A stretch of 64,000 nt of DNA from assembly GCF_034347405.1 (NCBI RefSeq), contig NZ_CP133778.1, positions 3,162,001-3,226,000 of the forward strand, given 5' to 3'. The notes beneath the pieces were generated by a model, which searched no databases, was not told where the DNA came from, and saw only the letters and a list, made by a program, of their open reading frames with translations. Position numbers and translations under genes: made by a program. Position 1 is the first letter of the stretch; every line of letters begins with the position of its first letter. Shown in pieces: positions 35,367 through 44,511 of this stretch. Source of the stretch: Pseudomonas sp. CCC3.1. GTDB lineage: Bacteria > Pseudomonadota > Gammaproteobacteria > Pseudomonadales > Pseudomonadaceae.

Positions 35367-36041
35367 ATGACCTTGCCCGGCTGGATAAAACCTCAATTCA
35401 AACCCTACGCGCTGGCAGTTATCCCGCTGTTATTGATCACGGCTGCCGCAACGCTGACCACCCATGTGGAGTCCGCGTTTGCCCAGCCGGTGGACGGCGT
35501 GCAAACGCTGGTCTTTATGCGCCACGCCGAAAAACCGGCCAACGGCCTTGGGCAACTCAACTGCCAGGGGCTTAACCGCGCAATCGATTTGGCAACTTTG
35601 CTGCCACAACGCTATGGCAATGCTGACTATATATTTGCCGCCGACCCGTCACGCCAAGTAGAAGAAGGCGCGAACGATGACGCCTACAACTATGTACGAC
35701 CGCTGATGACTATTAACCCGAGTGCGATCAAGCTGGGGTTGCCGATCAACCTGGAATTCTCGGCCAATGACACTCGCGAACTGGCCAATGAATTGACCCG
35801 TGACAAGTATCACAACGCGACTGTTTATACCGCGTGGTCACACGGTTATTTGCCTGAGTTGATCAACAGGGTCGCAGGCAAGGCCCTTGGCAAAAAAACC
35901 ACGCTGACTGAAGACTGGTCAGGCAATGATTTTGATTCCCTGTATGTCTTGACCTTGACCTGGAAGGACGGCGAAGCCACGTTGAACAGCCGCGTCGACC
36001 AGCAAGGTCTGAACAATGGCACCCACATCTGTCCAACGTGA
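35367..36041 (+). CDS. periplasmic histidine-phosphatase superfamily protein
   Basis: A 224-residue protein with an N-terminal signal or anchor helix (YALAVIPLLLITAAATLTTHV) followed by the branch-1 histidine phosphatase RHG-type motif FMRHAEKP. The second catalytic His is probably in AWSHGYLP, so the active site appears complete, though the domain is short and divergent. It would be exported. The ATG at 35367 was chosen because the upstream 15 residues are polar and lack a ribosome binding site. Substrate unknown. Confidence 0.75.
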   Translation: MTLPGWIKPQFKPYALAVIPLLLITAAATLTTHVESAFAQPVDGVQTLVFMRHAEKPANGLGQLNCQGLNRAIDLATLLPQRYGNADYIFAADPSRQVEEGANDDAYNYVRPLMTINPSAIKLGLPINLEFSANDTRELANELTRDKYHNATVYTAWSHGYLPELINRVAGKALGKKTTLTEDWSGNDFDSLYVLTLTWKDGEATLNSRVDQQGLNNGTHICPT

Positions 36042-36151
36042 CACATCCCCTTCAACACCAAACGTATAGTTGGTATAAAGCGCGGCAGTAAGCAGCCCAT
36101 TGGCACACTCAGCGCAATCACCCCTTAATTTGCACCGTTCAAGGTACGTGT

Positions 36152-36376
36152 ATGAAGATCAACATTATCGGTTTGCCTCTGGTCATGGTGGCGGTTTTGG
36201 CACTGGCTGGCTGTGCAACCCCCACCGTCGTGACATTGCAAAACGGCACGCAGTACCTCACCAAGGACCTGCCAACCACTAAAAATGCTAGCGGCTTTTA
36301 CGAGTTCGTGGACATTGCCGGCAAGCACATCAAGGTCAAGGCTGACGATGTAGCGACTATCAAGTCTGATAATTAA
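36152..36376 (+). CDS. YgdI/YgdR-like small lipoprotein
   Basis: A 74-residue lipoprotein precursor: MKINIIGLPLVMVAVLALAGC with the lipobox LAGC at residue 21, then a small beta-rich domain (TVVTLQNGTQYLTKDLP, IKVKADDVATIKSD) of the DUF903/YgdR SH3-like type. It should be anchored in the outer or inner membrane facing the periplasm. Function unknown; such proteins are often stress-induced. Confidence 0.85.
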   Translation: MKINIIGLPLVMVAVLALAGCATPTVVTLQNGTQYLTKDLPTTKNASGFYEFVDIAGKHIKVKADDVATIKSDN

Positions 36377-36500
36377 TACAGCCCCGGCTTCAACCCGAAT
36401 CGACTGCAGGCTCGCACCTACAAGAAATCTGCCTGCCTCTGTAGTTCCCAGCCTACGAAAACACGAGAAACGCCTAAAAACACTGTGCGAGAGCGGTTTG

Positions 36501-36519
36501 TTAAGTTTTATTTAAGTTT
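36501..36519 (+). promoter_or_regulatory. tandem TTAAGTTT direct repeat before carbonic anhydrase gene
   Basis: Two copies of TTAAGTTT start 11 bases apart (36501 and 36512), one helical turn, with TAGGGT about 10 bases after as a possible -10. This layout is typical of OmpR/PhoB-family (for example PmrA-like) response-regulator sites. Confidence 0.5.
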
Positions 36520-36602
36520 CGCTCGATAGGGTAAGCACTGCTTCACCCTGTCGCGCGGGCTAAAACAGCCTGCTCTCTTGCTCCACACAGAGGTTCAAAA
36601 AA

Positions 36603-37331
36603 ATGAGAAACCAGAATAATCAGCCGTTGGCTGCAGCCACTGCCCAATGCGAGACGGAGCACTCCCATGCAGCGCTGCAGCAAATAGTCGAAGGATTTCT
36701 ACATTTTCATCATGAGATTTTTCCCCAGCAGAAAGATCTGTTCAAAAAGCTGGCCACGGCTCAGCGCCCAAAGGCCATGTTCATTACGTGCGCCGACTCA
36801 CGCATCGTTCCCGAATTAATCACCCAAAGCGCTCCCGGCGATCTATTTGTAACCCGCAACGTTGGCAACGTCGTGCCGCCTTACGGCGAGATGAACGGCG
36901 GGGTTTCCACGGCCATTGAATACGCCAACATGGCGCTTGGCGTGCAGCACATCATCGTGTGCGGGCACTCCGATTGCGGCGCAATGCGCGCGGTGCTCAA
37001 CCCCGCCAGCCTGGATAGAATGCCCACGGTCAAAGCCTGGCTACGCCACGCCGAGGTCGCCAAAACCATGGTTCAAGAGAACTGTGACTGTGCCAACGAA
37101 GCAGAAGGCATGCACATTTTGACCGAGGAAAATGTGATCGCGCAGTTGCAGCACCTGCGCACTCATCCCTCGGTAGCTTCGCGTATCGCTAACGGCCAAC
37201 TGTTTATCCACGGCTGGATCTACAACATCGAAACCAGCCAAATCAAAGCCTACGATGCAGAGCAAGGGCAATTTTTGCCCTTGGACAATCTGCTGACTAT
37301 CCCTTGCGCGACGCCTAAAGCGCGCTTCTAA
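36603..37331 (+). CDS. beta-class carbonic anhydrase
   Basis: A 242-residue beta carbonic anhydrase. Zinc ligands Cys and Asp/Arg dyad are in TCADSRIVPE, and His and the second Cys in CGHSDCGAMRA; RNVGNVVPPYG and GWIYNIETSQI complete the family pattern. It interconverts CO2 and bicarbonate in the cytoplasm. The ATG follows GAGGTTCAAAAAA. It is 82 bases upstream of a SulP transporter on the same strand, a known pairing in which the transporter supplies bicarbonate. Confidence 0.95.
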   Translation: MRNQNNQPLAAATAQCETEHSHAALQQIVEGFLHFHHEIFPQQKDLFKKLATAQRPKAMFITCADSRIVPELITQSAPGDLFVTRNVGNVVPPYGEMNGGVSTAIEYANMALGVQHIIVCGHSDCGAMRAVLNPASLDRMPTVKAWLRHAEVAKTMVQENCDCANEAEGMHILTEENVIAQLQHLRTHPSVASRIANGQLFIHGWIYNIETSQIKAYDAEQGQFLPLDNLLTIPCATPKARF

Positions 37332-37413
37332 ACCTATCTACGCGGCTAACGCTGTGGCTGCCCAATGGGTAGCCAGAGTTTGCTACGCCTAAAAAATCTC
37401 TCGGGAGATAGTC

Positions 37414-38952
37414 ATGCGTGCGGAACAATTAAAAGCGCTGCTGCCACGGGAGCTACTGGCCTCGGTGGTGGTTTTTCTGGTCGCCCTGCCCTTGTGCATG
37501 GGCATCGCCATTGCGTCCGGGATGCCACCGGCCAAGGGCTTGATTACTGGCATCATCGGCGGCTTGGTGGTGGGCTGGATGGCCGGTTCCCCCCTGCAAG
37601 TCAGCGGCCCGGCCGCCGGTCTGGCGGTCTTGGTTTTCGAACTAGTTCGCCAACATGGCATTGCCATGCTGGGGCCGATACTGCTGCTGGCGGGTTTTTT
37701 ACAACTGGTGGCGGGACGTTTACGCCTGGGCTGCTGGTTTCGGGTAACGGCACCCGCCGTGGTGTACGGCATGCTCGCCGGAATCGGCGTGTTGATCGTG
37801 CTATCACAAGTGCATGTGATGCTCGATGCCACGCCGCAACCCTCAGGCCTGGACAACCTGCTGGGCTTCCCAGCAGCCTTGACCCAAGCCGCCCAAGGCC
37901 TGGATAGCGGATTTGGCTGGCAAGCCGGATTGTTGGGGCTGAGCACCATAGGGGTGATGTGGCTATGGGATAAATGGCGGCCGCACGCTCTGCGGTTTGT
38001 GCCTGGAGCACTGCTCGGGGTTGGCTTGACCACCGGCGCCAGCCTGTTGCTGGCCTTGCAGGTCAAGCGGGTGCAAGTCCCGGACAACCTGGCCGACGCC
38101 ATCGACTGGCTACGCCCTGCCGACCTGCTGAACCTCGCAGACCCTGCTTTATTGATCGCCGCCTTCACTGTTGCGTTTATCGCCAGCGCAGAAACGCTGT
38201 TGTCGGCAGCGGCCGTAGACCGTATGCACAACGGCCAGCGCTCGGATTTTGACAAAGAACTGACGGCACAAGGCGTCGGCAACATGCTCTGCGGCCTGCT
38301 CGGTGCCTTGCCCATGACCGGAGTGATCGTGCGCAGCTCGGCCAATGTCCAGGCGGGTGCCACCACCCGGCTGTCCGCCATGTTTCACGGCGTCTGGCTG
38401 CTGGTTTTTGTAGTGCTGCTGTCCAGTGCGCTGCAAAGCATTCCGGTGGCGAGTCTGGCCGGGGTGTTGGTTTATACCGGGTTCAAGCTGGTGGACCTCA
38501 AGGCGTTTCGCGCTCTGGGCCGTTATGGACGCATGCCGATGATGACCTACGCGGCGACCGCCTTGGCTATCGTCTTCACCGATCTGCTGACCGGTGTGCT
38601 CGTGGGGTTCGGCCTCACGTTGGCCAAATTGGCCTGGAAAGCCTCGCGACTCAAAATCAGCCTGATTGAGCAGCCTGAAGCTGACCATATGGAATTACGC
38701 CTGGCTGGCGCCGCTACTTTTCTCAAAGTTCCGGCCCTGACTCAGGTGTTGTCACGTATACCCGCTGGCAGCACTCTGCATGTACCGCTCAACCACCTCA
38801 GTTATATCGACCACGCCTGCCTGGAGCTGCTTGAAGAATGGGGCCGGGCCAATGCAGGCAATGGCTCAATCCTGATGATTGAGGCGCGGGGTTTGAAGCG
38901 CCGACTGGAGGGCAGAATACGCACCACGACTGGCTTGGGTTCGGCGTTGTAG
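37414..38952 (+). CDS. SulP family anion transporter with STAS domain
   Basis: A 512-residue inner-membrane transporter. The SulP core (about residues 10-395, 12-14 helices) carries VALPLCMGIAIASGMPPAKGL, the QVSGPAAG anion-site loop and ASAETLLSAAAVDRMHNG; the C-terminal 110 residues form a cytoplasmic STAS domain (HVPLNHLSYIDHACLELLEEW). Linked to a carbonic anhydrase, it is likely a bicarbonate/sodium transporter of the BicA-like group rather than a sulfate permease. GGGAG lies 6 bases before the ATG. Confidence 0.92.
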   Translation: MRAEQLKALLPRELLASVVVFLVALPLCMGIAIASGMPPAKGLITGIIGGLVVGWMAGSPLQVSGPAAGLAVLVFELVRQHGIAMLGPILLLAGFLQLVAGRLRLGCWFRVTAPAVVYGMLAGIGVLIVLSQVHVMLDATPQPSGLDNLLGFPAALTQAAQGLDSGFGWQAGLLGLSTIGVMWLWDKWRPHALRFVPGALLGVGLTTGASLLLALQVKRVQVPDNLADAIDWLRPADLLNLADPALLIAAFTVAFIASAETLLSAAAVDRMHNGQRSDFDKELTAQGVGNMLCGLLGALPMTGVIVRSSANVQAGATTRLSAMFHGVWLLVFVVLLSSALQSIPVASLAGVLVYTGFKLVDLKAFRALGRYGRMPMMTYAATALAIVFTDLLTGVLVGFGLTLAKLAWKASRLKISLIEQPEADHMELRLAGAATFLKVPALTQVLSRIPAGSTLHVPLNHLSYIDHACLELLEEWGRANAGNGSILMIEARGLKRRLEGRIRTTTGLGSAL

Positions 38953-38972
38953 ATCGCCATTGAAAACCGGGG

Positions 38973-39986
38973 TTAACCACCGCCCAAGATCAAGCTGCGG
39001 TAGTGCCCCGGGTTGGTGCCGGACCATTTGCGAAAGGCTTTGTAAAACGAGCTGGTGTCGGCAAAGCCCAAACGCAGGGCGATATCGGCAAAACTATGGT
39101 CCGGCTCGGCCAGCCAACCAATGGCCAACTCTTTGCGCACACCGTCTTTGAGCCCCTGAAAAGTCTGACCTTCGTCGGCCAAACGCCGACGCAAGGTCGA
39201 GGCCGACATGCACAGACTTTGCGCCATGCTCTGGGTTTCTGGCCATTGTTCTGCTGGCAGTTGCCGCAGGTCTTGCTTGATTTGGCTGGCCAGGCTTTGC
39301 GGGTCGCGGTATTTGACCAGGATATTGGCCGGCGCCTGGGCCAAAAATCGCTGCAATTCTTCGGTGCTGCGTTTGATCGGTGCATCCAGGCAGTCAGCTG
39401 CAAATATCATCCGCGTCCGCGGGCGATCAAAGCGCAGGTTTTCGGAAAACATCACTTCGTAATCACCGCAGTAATCAGGCTGCGCACACCGCAACTCAAT
39501 GGCCAAAATCGGAATCCGCCGCCCGGCCAGCCAACAGGCCACGCCATGCACGATCATCCAATAGGCAAAGTAGGTGAAAGCGCGGCTCGACTGCGTCTGT
39601 GGCTCGTGCAAGACGATCTCTGCCACGCTCTGCTGACGTACCAAACGTGCAGGCAAGCGTTCCAGCGTTAACGACAAATACCCCAGCACCAGCTCCAGGC
39701 CCTGCGTCAACGAGGGCTGAGCCATAGCCGAGCGGCACATGAACGCCAGGCTCCCGGCCCGCAACTTGCGCGGGTCCATGCCGAAAAACTCGTCATCGAG
39801 GCGCCGCGCCACAAGCCGCCACATTCGCGCGTACGCCAGGGCGGGTACGCGGGCATCCGCCTGGTCCAGCAACGCTGGGTTAATCCCGATCTTTTGCAGC
39901 ACTTCGTGCATGCCGCTGGTCGAGGCGCAACTTTGCAACAGCGCTTCACGCACCAACTGAATGGAGATGGTGTCTTTATTCAACAT
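38973..39986 (-). CDS. AraC family regulator with N-terminal Arabinose_bd-type domain
   Basis: A 337-residue regulator of the OruR/ArgR-like group: residues about 20-210 match the Arabinose_bd ligand domain (PALAYARMWRLVARRLDDEFFG, FTYFAYWMIVHGVACWLAGRRIPI), and the C-terminus has two HTH motifs ending in DIALRLGFADTSSFYKAFRKWSGTNPGHYR. It lies at the downstream end of the minus-strand catabolic cluster, 80 bases after the MFS gene, and could regulate it. The effector is unknown. Confidence 0.9.
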   Translation of the reverse strand: MLNKDTISIQLVREALLQSCASTSGMHEVLQKIGINPALLDQADARVPALAYARMWRLVARRLDDEFFGMDPRKLRAGSLAFMCRSAMAQPSLTQGLELVLGYLSLTLERLPARLVRQQSVAEIVLHEPQTQSSRAFTYFAYWMIVHGVACWLAGRRIPILAIELRCAQPDYCGDYEVMFSENLRFDRPRTRMIFAADCLDAPIKRSTEELQRFLAQAPANILVKYRDPQSLASQIKQDLRQLPAEQWPETQSMAQSLCMSASTLRRRLADEGQTFQGLKDGVRKELAIGWLAEPDHSFADIALRLGFADTSSFYKAFRKWSGTNPGHYRSLILGGG

Positions 39987-40066
39987 TGGCCATGATCCAA
40001 GCCCGATGACGGTTAGGTGTCGGTCATCTTAAGCAGAGCAGATCAAAAAGCCAGTAGTACCTTTAG

Positions 40067-41242
40067 CTAGATGGGTATCACGACCGGGCTTGACCTGAGG
40101 CGGCTCGCCAACACCCCGCAAAACGCCACGACCGGCACGACGGCCGTAGCCAGTGCCAGCCATAGCAACCCGGTAAAGCCGTCTGCCACCCATTGCCCGG
40201 CCACCGCTGGGCCGACCATGGAGCTTAGAGCAAAGGCTGCCGGAATCAGCATGATCGCGCGGCCACTTGGGTCCAGACGGGCAACGGCTGCGGTCTGGTA
40301 GATACAGCCCCAGCAAAAACCGACTTCCCAGATCCAGGCACCCAGCGCGTACATCGCAAAGCCTTGGGCATAAGCCAATAACAACAAGCCGCAACCGATC
40401 ACGGCCAACACCAGCACATGCGGCCAACGCGACCCCAAACGATCACCGACCAGCGCCAGAACCAGCGCCGCCCCGCCACCCAGCAGTTTGAGCACGGCAA
40501 ACACCACACCCATTTGCGCAGGCTCGACGTTCAGCCCATGACCCAGCCGCTCAAGGAACGCCCACAGACCAATCTGCCCGGCGCCAAACACAAAGAAAAA
40601 CCCCAGTGCCCAATACGCTGGCACCGGGAAGCGAAAACGGCCTTGAAGGGAACGGTCTTTCGCCACATCAACCTTTACCGCGAAGTCGCTGCGCCGAGGC
40701 AATGCAAAGGCGCTCAGGCTCAGCAACACAATCATGGCTGCCAGCACCAATGCAGCACCGGCATAGTGAAAATGCGCAATCACCACCGACGGCAACACAA
40801 ACAGCACCAACGCCACCAAGCCCAATTCAATGCCTTGACGCAGGCCAAAGGCACGCTCCTTGTTCGGCATTTCGGCCATGATGCGCATGCCGAGGCAGGT
40901 CATCAGCGCGGCAAAAAAACCGATCAAGGCCCACAACGGCAACTGCACCGTGGCCGGTAATTGCGACGATGCGAGCAGCGCCAGCGCAGCTCCCGACGCA
41001 CAACCGAACGTCAAAAACCGCCAGTTGCAACGGTCGATAAAGCCCACTGCCACCAGCGTCCCCAGCAAATAGCCCGTGAAACACACAGAGCCCAACAGAC
41101 CGATTTGCGACGGCGCGAAGCCGAAGCTGTCCGCCAGCGCGCCAAGCAAGATCGGCAATGTATTGAAGGGCAACCCGCCAATCGTCGACGCCAGACTCGC
41201 GGCCAGCATAAAAGTCAGCGTTCTACGTTGATTCAGCGTCAT
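40067..41242 (-). CDS. MFS transporter
   Basis: A 391-residue 12-helix major facilitator. The loop 2-3 region VGFIDRCNWR is a degenerate form of the MFS motif. A central loop with a basic segment (VAKDRSLQGRF) separates the two six-helix halves. It follows the Rieske oxygenase by 28 bases on the same strand, so it probably imports the substrate of that enzyme or exports a product. Substrate class cannot be read from sequence. Confidence 0.85.
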   Translation of the reverse strand: MTLNQRRTLTFMLAASLASTIGGLPFNTLPILLGALADSFGFAPSQIGLLGSVCFTGYLLGTLVAVGFIDRCNWRFLTFGCASGAALALLASSQLPATVQLPLWALIGFFAALMTCLGMRIMAEMPNKERAFGLRQGIELGLVALVLFVLPSVVIAHFHYAGAALVLAAMIVLLSLSAFALPRRSDFAVKVDVAKDRSLQGRFRFPVPAYWALGFFFVFGAGQIGLWAFLERLGHGLNVEPAQMGVVFAVLKLLGGGAALVLALVGDRLGSRWPHVLVLAVIGCGLLLLAYAQGFAMYALGAWIWEVGFCWGCIYQTAAVARLDPSGRAIMLIPAAFALSSMVGPAVAGQWVADGFTGLLWLALATAVVPVVAFCGVLASRLRSSPVVIPI

Positions 41243-41270
41243 CAGCAGTGCCCTTCGCTCAGGTCATCGA

Positions 41271-42308
41271 TCAGCGTTGATCAACCGTGGTGATTTCACG
41301 GCGCTCGGCCATGCTCGCCGGTACGCTCGCCTCGTCAGTGAAGAACTGCTGATACCACTCGCGCAGTTGATACACAGGGCCATCGCCCTCAGCCAGTACC
41401 GGGTTGTTGACCCGTATTTTATGGGTCCAGATGTCGACGTCCTGATAGAACGAATCACGGTTGCGCTGCACGTAATCCAGGGCCAGTGCTTCGTTCTGCT
41501 CATCGCTCCAGCCCGGTACTTTTTTCACCATGCAGCCAAAGCGCAGTTCAAAACTGTTAGGGCCAATCGGCACGTGACAGTTGAGCAGAATCGACTTGAT
41601 CTCCTGACCGTCAAACATCGCACTCATGCGGGTAAAGTGAGTCGCAGGACCGAAATAAGCCGACTCTGCCACCAGATCACCGCCCAGCCGTTCAGAGTCA
41701 CCGTGGAAGATTTGCTGTGCAATGTGGCCTTCAAATATGTTGTGGAAATACTTGGTGGGCGTGCCGTGTACCGGCCCGAAATGCTGGGCATCGACCAGGT
41801 TGTCGACCAGCTCGCGCGGGTTGGTATTGATGATCAGCTTGTCCATGTGCCAACTGTGCAGCCACTCGTTGCTGTCAATTTCCGGCAGATGCGGAATGAC
41901 CACGCCTTCAGCGGGTGGCTTGCCTTCAGGGTTGTTCCACACAAACAGCAGATTATTCACTTCACACGTCTGCCAGGCGCGGGTTTTGGCCTTTGGCGGA
42001 ATGCGTTTGCAATACGGGATTTCGACGCACTTGCCGCTGGCGTCGTACTGCCAGTGGTGGAACGCGCAGACCACACGGTCGTTTTCGATAGTGCCTTGCG
42101 ACAGGTCCGCGCCCATGTGCGGGCAATGCGCATCGAGTACGCTGATTTCGCCCTTCGATGTAGCGAACGCCAGTAGCCGGGTGCCAAATATATTTAAGGT
42201 ATGCAGCTTGCCATCACGGTACTCATCCGCTTCGCCCAGACAATGCCAACCACGACCAAAGCGCGGTGATAAGGCGTTCTCGACGTGGATTTCTGCGAGC
42301 TTAGTCAT
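41271..42308 (-). CDS. Rieske monooxygenase oxygenase component, KshA-like
   Basis: A 345-residue single-subunit Rieske oxygenase. [2Fe-2S] ligands are Cys62 and His64 (CPHMG) and Cys81 and His84 (CAFHHW); the mononuclear iron site is DNLVDAQHFGPVHG with Asp173, His176 and His181. The CPHMGADLSQGTI and KTRAWQTCEVN-type segments are like 3-ketosteroid 9-alpha-hydroxylase KshA, though the protein is shorter. It needs a reductase (KshB) not found in the window. An AATAATAAGA motif fills the gap between TGAGG and the ATG, placing it under Hfq/Crc-type control. The 3-alpha-HSD-like and TeiR-like neighbours support a steroid-like substrate, but this is inference. Confidence 0.88.
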   Translation of the reverse strand: MTKLAEIHVENALSPRFGRGWHCLGEADEYRDGKLHTLNIFGTRLLAFATSKGEISVLDAHCPHMGADLSQGTIENDRVVCAFHHWQYDASGKCVEIPYCKRIPPKAKTRAWQTCEVNNLLFVWNNPEGKPPAEGVVIPHLPEIDSNEWLHSWHMDKLIINTNPRELVDNLVDAQHFGPVHGTPTKYFHNIFEGHIAQQIFHGDSERLGGDLVAESAYFGPATHFTRMSAMFDGQEIKSILLNCHVPIGPNSFELRFGCMVKKVPGWSDEQNEALALDYVQRNRDSFYQDVDIWTHKIRVNNPVLAEGDGPVYQLREWYQQFFTDEASVPASMAERREITTVDQR

Positions 42309-42318
42309 TCTTATTATT
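42309..42318 (-). promoter_or_regulatory. Hfq/Crc-type CA motif at the Rieske oxygenase start
   Basis: Minus-strand AATAATAAGA lies exactly between the TGAGG ribosome binding site and the ATG. Confidence 0.6.
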
Positions 42319-42406
42319 CCTCAGGTTAAGGGCCAGGGCGCCTGCTTGAGTGATCTTCACCGAGGTGGGGGGTGGGTTCATCGTTCAGATGGACTAGGTC
42401 TGATGT

Positions 42407-42463
42407 CATAGCCTTGTAGCCGCTGCCGAAGGCTGCGATCTGCTGCGTAGCGGCAGCGCTCTG
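42407..42463. repeat. REP element
   Basis: TTGTAGCCGCTGCCGAAGGC followed by GCGTAGCGGCAGCGCTC; a short inverted REP pair of the GTAGCCGCTGCC class. Confidence 0.65.
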
Positions 42464-42479
42464 TATGTATATCCGTTTG

Positions 42480-42730
42480 ATGCGCAACGGCTTTTTACGG
42501 GTTTCGCCCTTGCGGCGAGGCACTTTTGGCAAACAGCCCCAAAAGTACCCAAAAGGTCCTTGCCCCAACGTACGGCCCTCGCTTCGCGAGGGTTCCCTCA
42601 CTCCGGTCCCGCTCCGTGGGCACGCCGCGACGGGCCATCCATGGCCCAGCGCGGCTCTCCCGGCATCCATGCCGGTCGACCCACTGCGCAGAACCTCCAT
42701 TCGGCCTGCCGAAAGGGGCCGATCGATCAA
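42480..42730. repeat. multi-copy Pseudomonas intergenic sequence
   Basis: A block running from GGGTTTCGCCCTTGCGGCG through GGCACTTTTGGC, CTTCGCGAGGG and GGCATCCATGCCGG, full of short palindromes. I recognise this as a dispersed intergenic element often mis-annotated as small proteins in pseudomonads (from memory). Several frames are open through it on both strands without coding character. It splits the minus-strand catabolic cluster, so the Rieske gene probably has its own promoter. Confidence 0.6.
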
Positions 42731-42806
42731 GATCACAAGCCAGATCACAAACCAGATCAAGAACCTGGATCGGGGGCTTTGCAGTCGCGCCGGCCCGGAT
42801 TGGCTG

Positions 42807-43640
42807 TCAGCGCCAGTCGGCAACGATTGCGTGTTCACGCGCAAACGGTTGGCATTGGATGGTTTTGCGTTGGTGTTGCACGGCCGCTTCGTTGGTCGCT
42901 AACCACAGCATGACGGACGCCGGGACTTGCGGCGGTGCGGAGCCAGCACGCAGGGCTATCACGCCTTTGTCGCCGAGGGTGGCGCGCAAGGCGTCGGTGG
43001 TGACAACACCTGGGTTGAGGGTGTAGGCACAGATGCCTTGTTCGCCAAATTCGACCGACAAGATCCCCGATAAACGCGATACGGCCGCCTTGCCTGCGCC
43101 ATAGGCATATCCCCAGCCACCCTTGCCCGCTGCCACCGGCGGGTCGGTTTCGCCCGCACCGGAGGTGACGTTGATGACCACCCCGCCACCTTGCTCCAGC
43201 ATGTGTTTGACGATGGCCTGGGTCAGTAACACCGGGGTCATGATGTAGCCTTGGAACACCCGTTCCAGGGTCTCGGGTTGCAGTTCCATAAAGGGTGCAT
43301 TGAGGTCGCGGCCCTGATAGATCGCATTGTTGATCAACACGTCAACCCGGCCATACTCGGCAAAAACTGCCTGACTGGCCGCCAGCACGGATTGGCTGTC
43401 GAGCAAGTCCATGCGTACCACAAAAGCCTTGCGTCCCAATTCGCGAATCGCTGCTGCTGTGCTGTTCAAGCTACCCGGCAACGCCGTGCCGTCAGGGTTG
43501 TGCAAACCATGGGTGTGGGTTTCACCCTCGTCCAGGCTGCGCGCACTGATGGCCAGATCAAAGCCTGCACGCGCAAACGCCAAGGCAGTTTCACGCCCGA
43601 TACCTCGACTGGCACCCGTGATGAAGGCCACTTTATTCAT
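42807..43640 (-). CDS. short-chain dehydrogenase/reductase
   Basis: A 277-residue SDR with TGASRGIGRETALAF, NNAIYQGRD, a catalytic Ser in NVTSGAGET and Tyr-Lys in YAYGAGKAAV. The 40-residue insertion around residues 38-65 and the C-terminal extension (QHQRKTIQCQPF) set it apart from generic SDRs. AAGGAG lies 5 bases before the ATG. It follows the 3-alpha-HSD-like gene by 15 bases, so both act in the same pathway, probably on alcohol/ketone groups of the same substrate. Confidence 0.88.
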   Translation of the reverse strand: MNKVAFITGASRGIGRETALAFARAGFDLAISARSLDEGETHTHGLHNPDGTALPGSLNSTAAAIRELGRKAFVVRMDLLDSQSVLAASQAVFAEYGRVDVLINNAIYQGRDLNAPFMELQPETLERVFQGYIMTPVLLTQAIVKHMLEQGGGVVINVTSGAGETDPPVAAGKGGWGYAYGAGKAAVSRLSGILSVEFGEQGICAYTLNPGVVTTDALRATLGDKGVIALRAGSAPPQVPASVMLWLATNEAAVQHQRKTIQCQPFAREHAIVADWR

Positions 43641-43655
43641 GCCAACTCCTTAAAG

Positions 43656-44423
43656 TCAGAAGCGCTGAGGCCTGACCATCGCGTCCATGCCGCCATCGAC
43701 AAACACCACACTGCCGGTCACAAAGCTGGCGTGTTCGGACTGTAGAAATGCCACCACCCGGGCGATTTCTTCGGTATGACCGGCACGTCCCAAGGGCGCG
43801 ACAAATTCGCTGACTGCTTTGCCGTAGCGCGCATCGTCTTTGGCCGCCTGATGCAGCGGTGTCTCAACTGCGCCCGGCGCAACCACGTTCAAGCGAATGC
43901 CCTGGGCTGCCCATTTCACTGACTTGCGCCGGGCTTCACAGGTCACCGCGTATTTTGAGCAGGCGTAAGCCACGTGTGACAGGCCCAGCGCATTGGCCAT
44001 GTCCAGCGCTTGCACTTCATCACCCGCGAGCATGGCTTCAACCATCGGCTGCTGATCAGCCCCCGGATGAGTCGCCGCCACGGAACCAATGACCAGCGCC
44101 GCCGGGTTTTGACCTTTGGCCAAGGCGTCGGCCAGGCCATCCAGCAAATCGCTGACGCCAAAATAGTTCACCGCCAGCAGCACGCTACTCGAAGGCGCTG
44201 TTACCCCCAGCCCGGCGCAGCACACCAGACCGTCGAGCACACCGCCCGACTGTTCCAGCACTTGCGCCACTGCCGCCTGACGCCCATCACGGGTCGATAA
44301 ATCGGCCACGACTTCGGCGTTGGCCCGGTCAATCCCAATGATGCGGTGCCCTGCGGCGCGTAAAACCGCGCACACCGCGGCGCCGATTCCCGATGCGGAA
44401 CCGCTGACAGCTGTAACTGGCAT
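43656..44423 (-). CDS. 3-alpha-hydroxysteroid dehydrogenase/carbonyl reductase-like SDR
   Basis: A 255-residue SDR that closely follows Comamonas testosteroni HsdA as I remember it: SGSASGIGAAV at the cofactor site, GHRIIGIDRANAEVVADLST, the short NYFG helix, catalytic Ser114, Tyr153 and Lys157 (YACSK), and the ending DGGMDAMVRPQRF. In HsdA this enzyme interconverts 3-alpha-hydroxy and 3-keto steroids with NAD and also reduces nonsteroid carbonyls. The beta4-helix region is short, as in HsdA. Related enzymes also act on coniferyl and other alcohols, so steroid specificity is likely but not certain. Confidence 0.85.
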   Translation of the reverse strand: MPVTAVSGSASGIGAAVCAVLRAAGHRIIGIDRANAEVVADLSTRDGRQAAVAQVLEQSGGVLDGLVCCAGLGVTAPSSSVLLAVNYFGVSDLLDGLADALAKGQNPAALVIGSVAATHPGADQQPMVEAMLAGDEVQALDMANALGLSHVAYACSKYAVTCEARRKSVKWAAQGIRLNVVAPGAVETPLHQAAKDDARYGKAVSEFVAPLGRAGHTEEIARVVAFLQSEHASFVTGSVVFVDGGMDAMVRPQRF

Positions 44424-44511
44424 AAGAGTTTCCCTGATGATGCAGGCTCACACTGGCCTGACTGACGATGAAGGGACGGTGGCACTCAACGGCCCCGTCC
44501 CGGCGCAAACG

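Noticed and set aside
42465..42913. Several overlapping plus-strand frames of 117-166 codons
   Set aside because: They lie in the dispersed repeat block and antisense to the SDR gene; Arg/Pro/Ser-rich translations typical of spurious calls.
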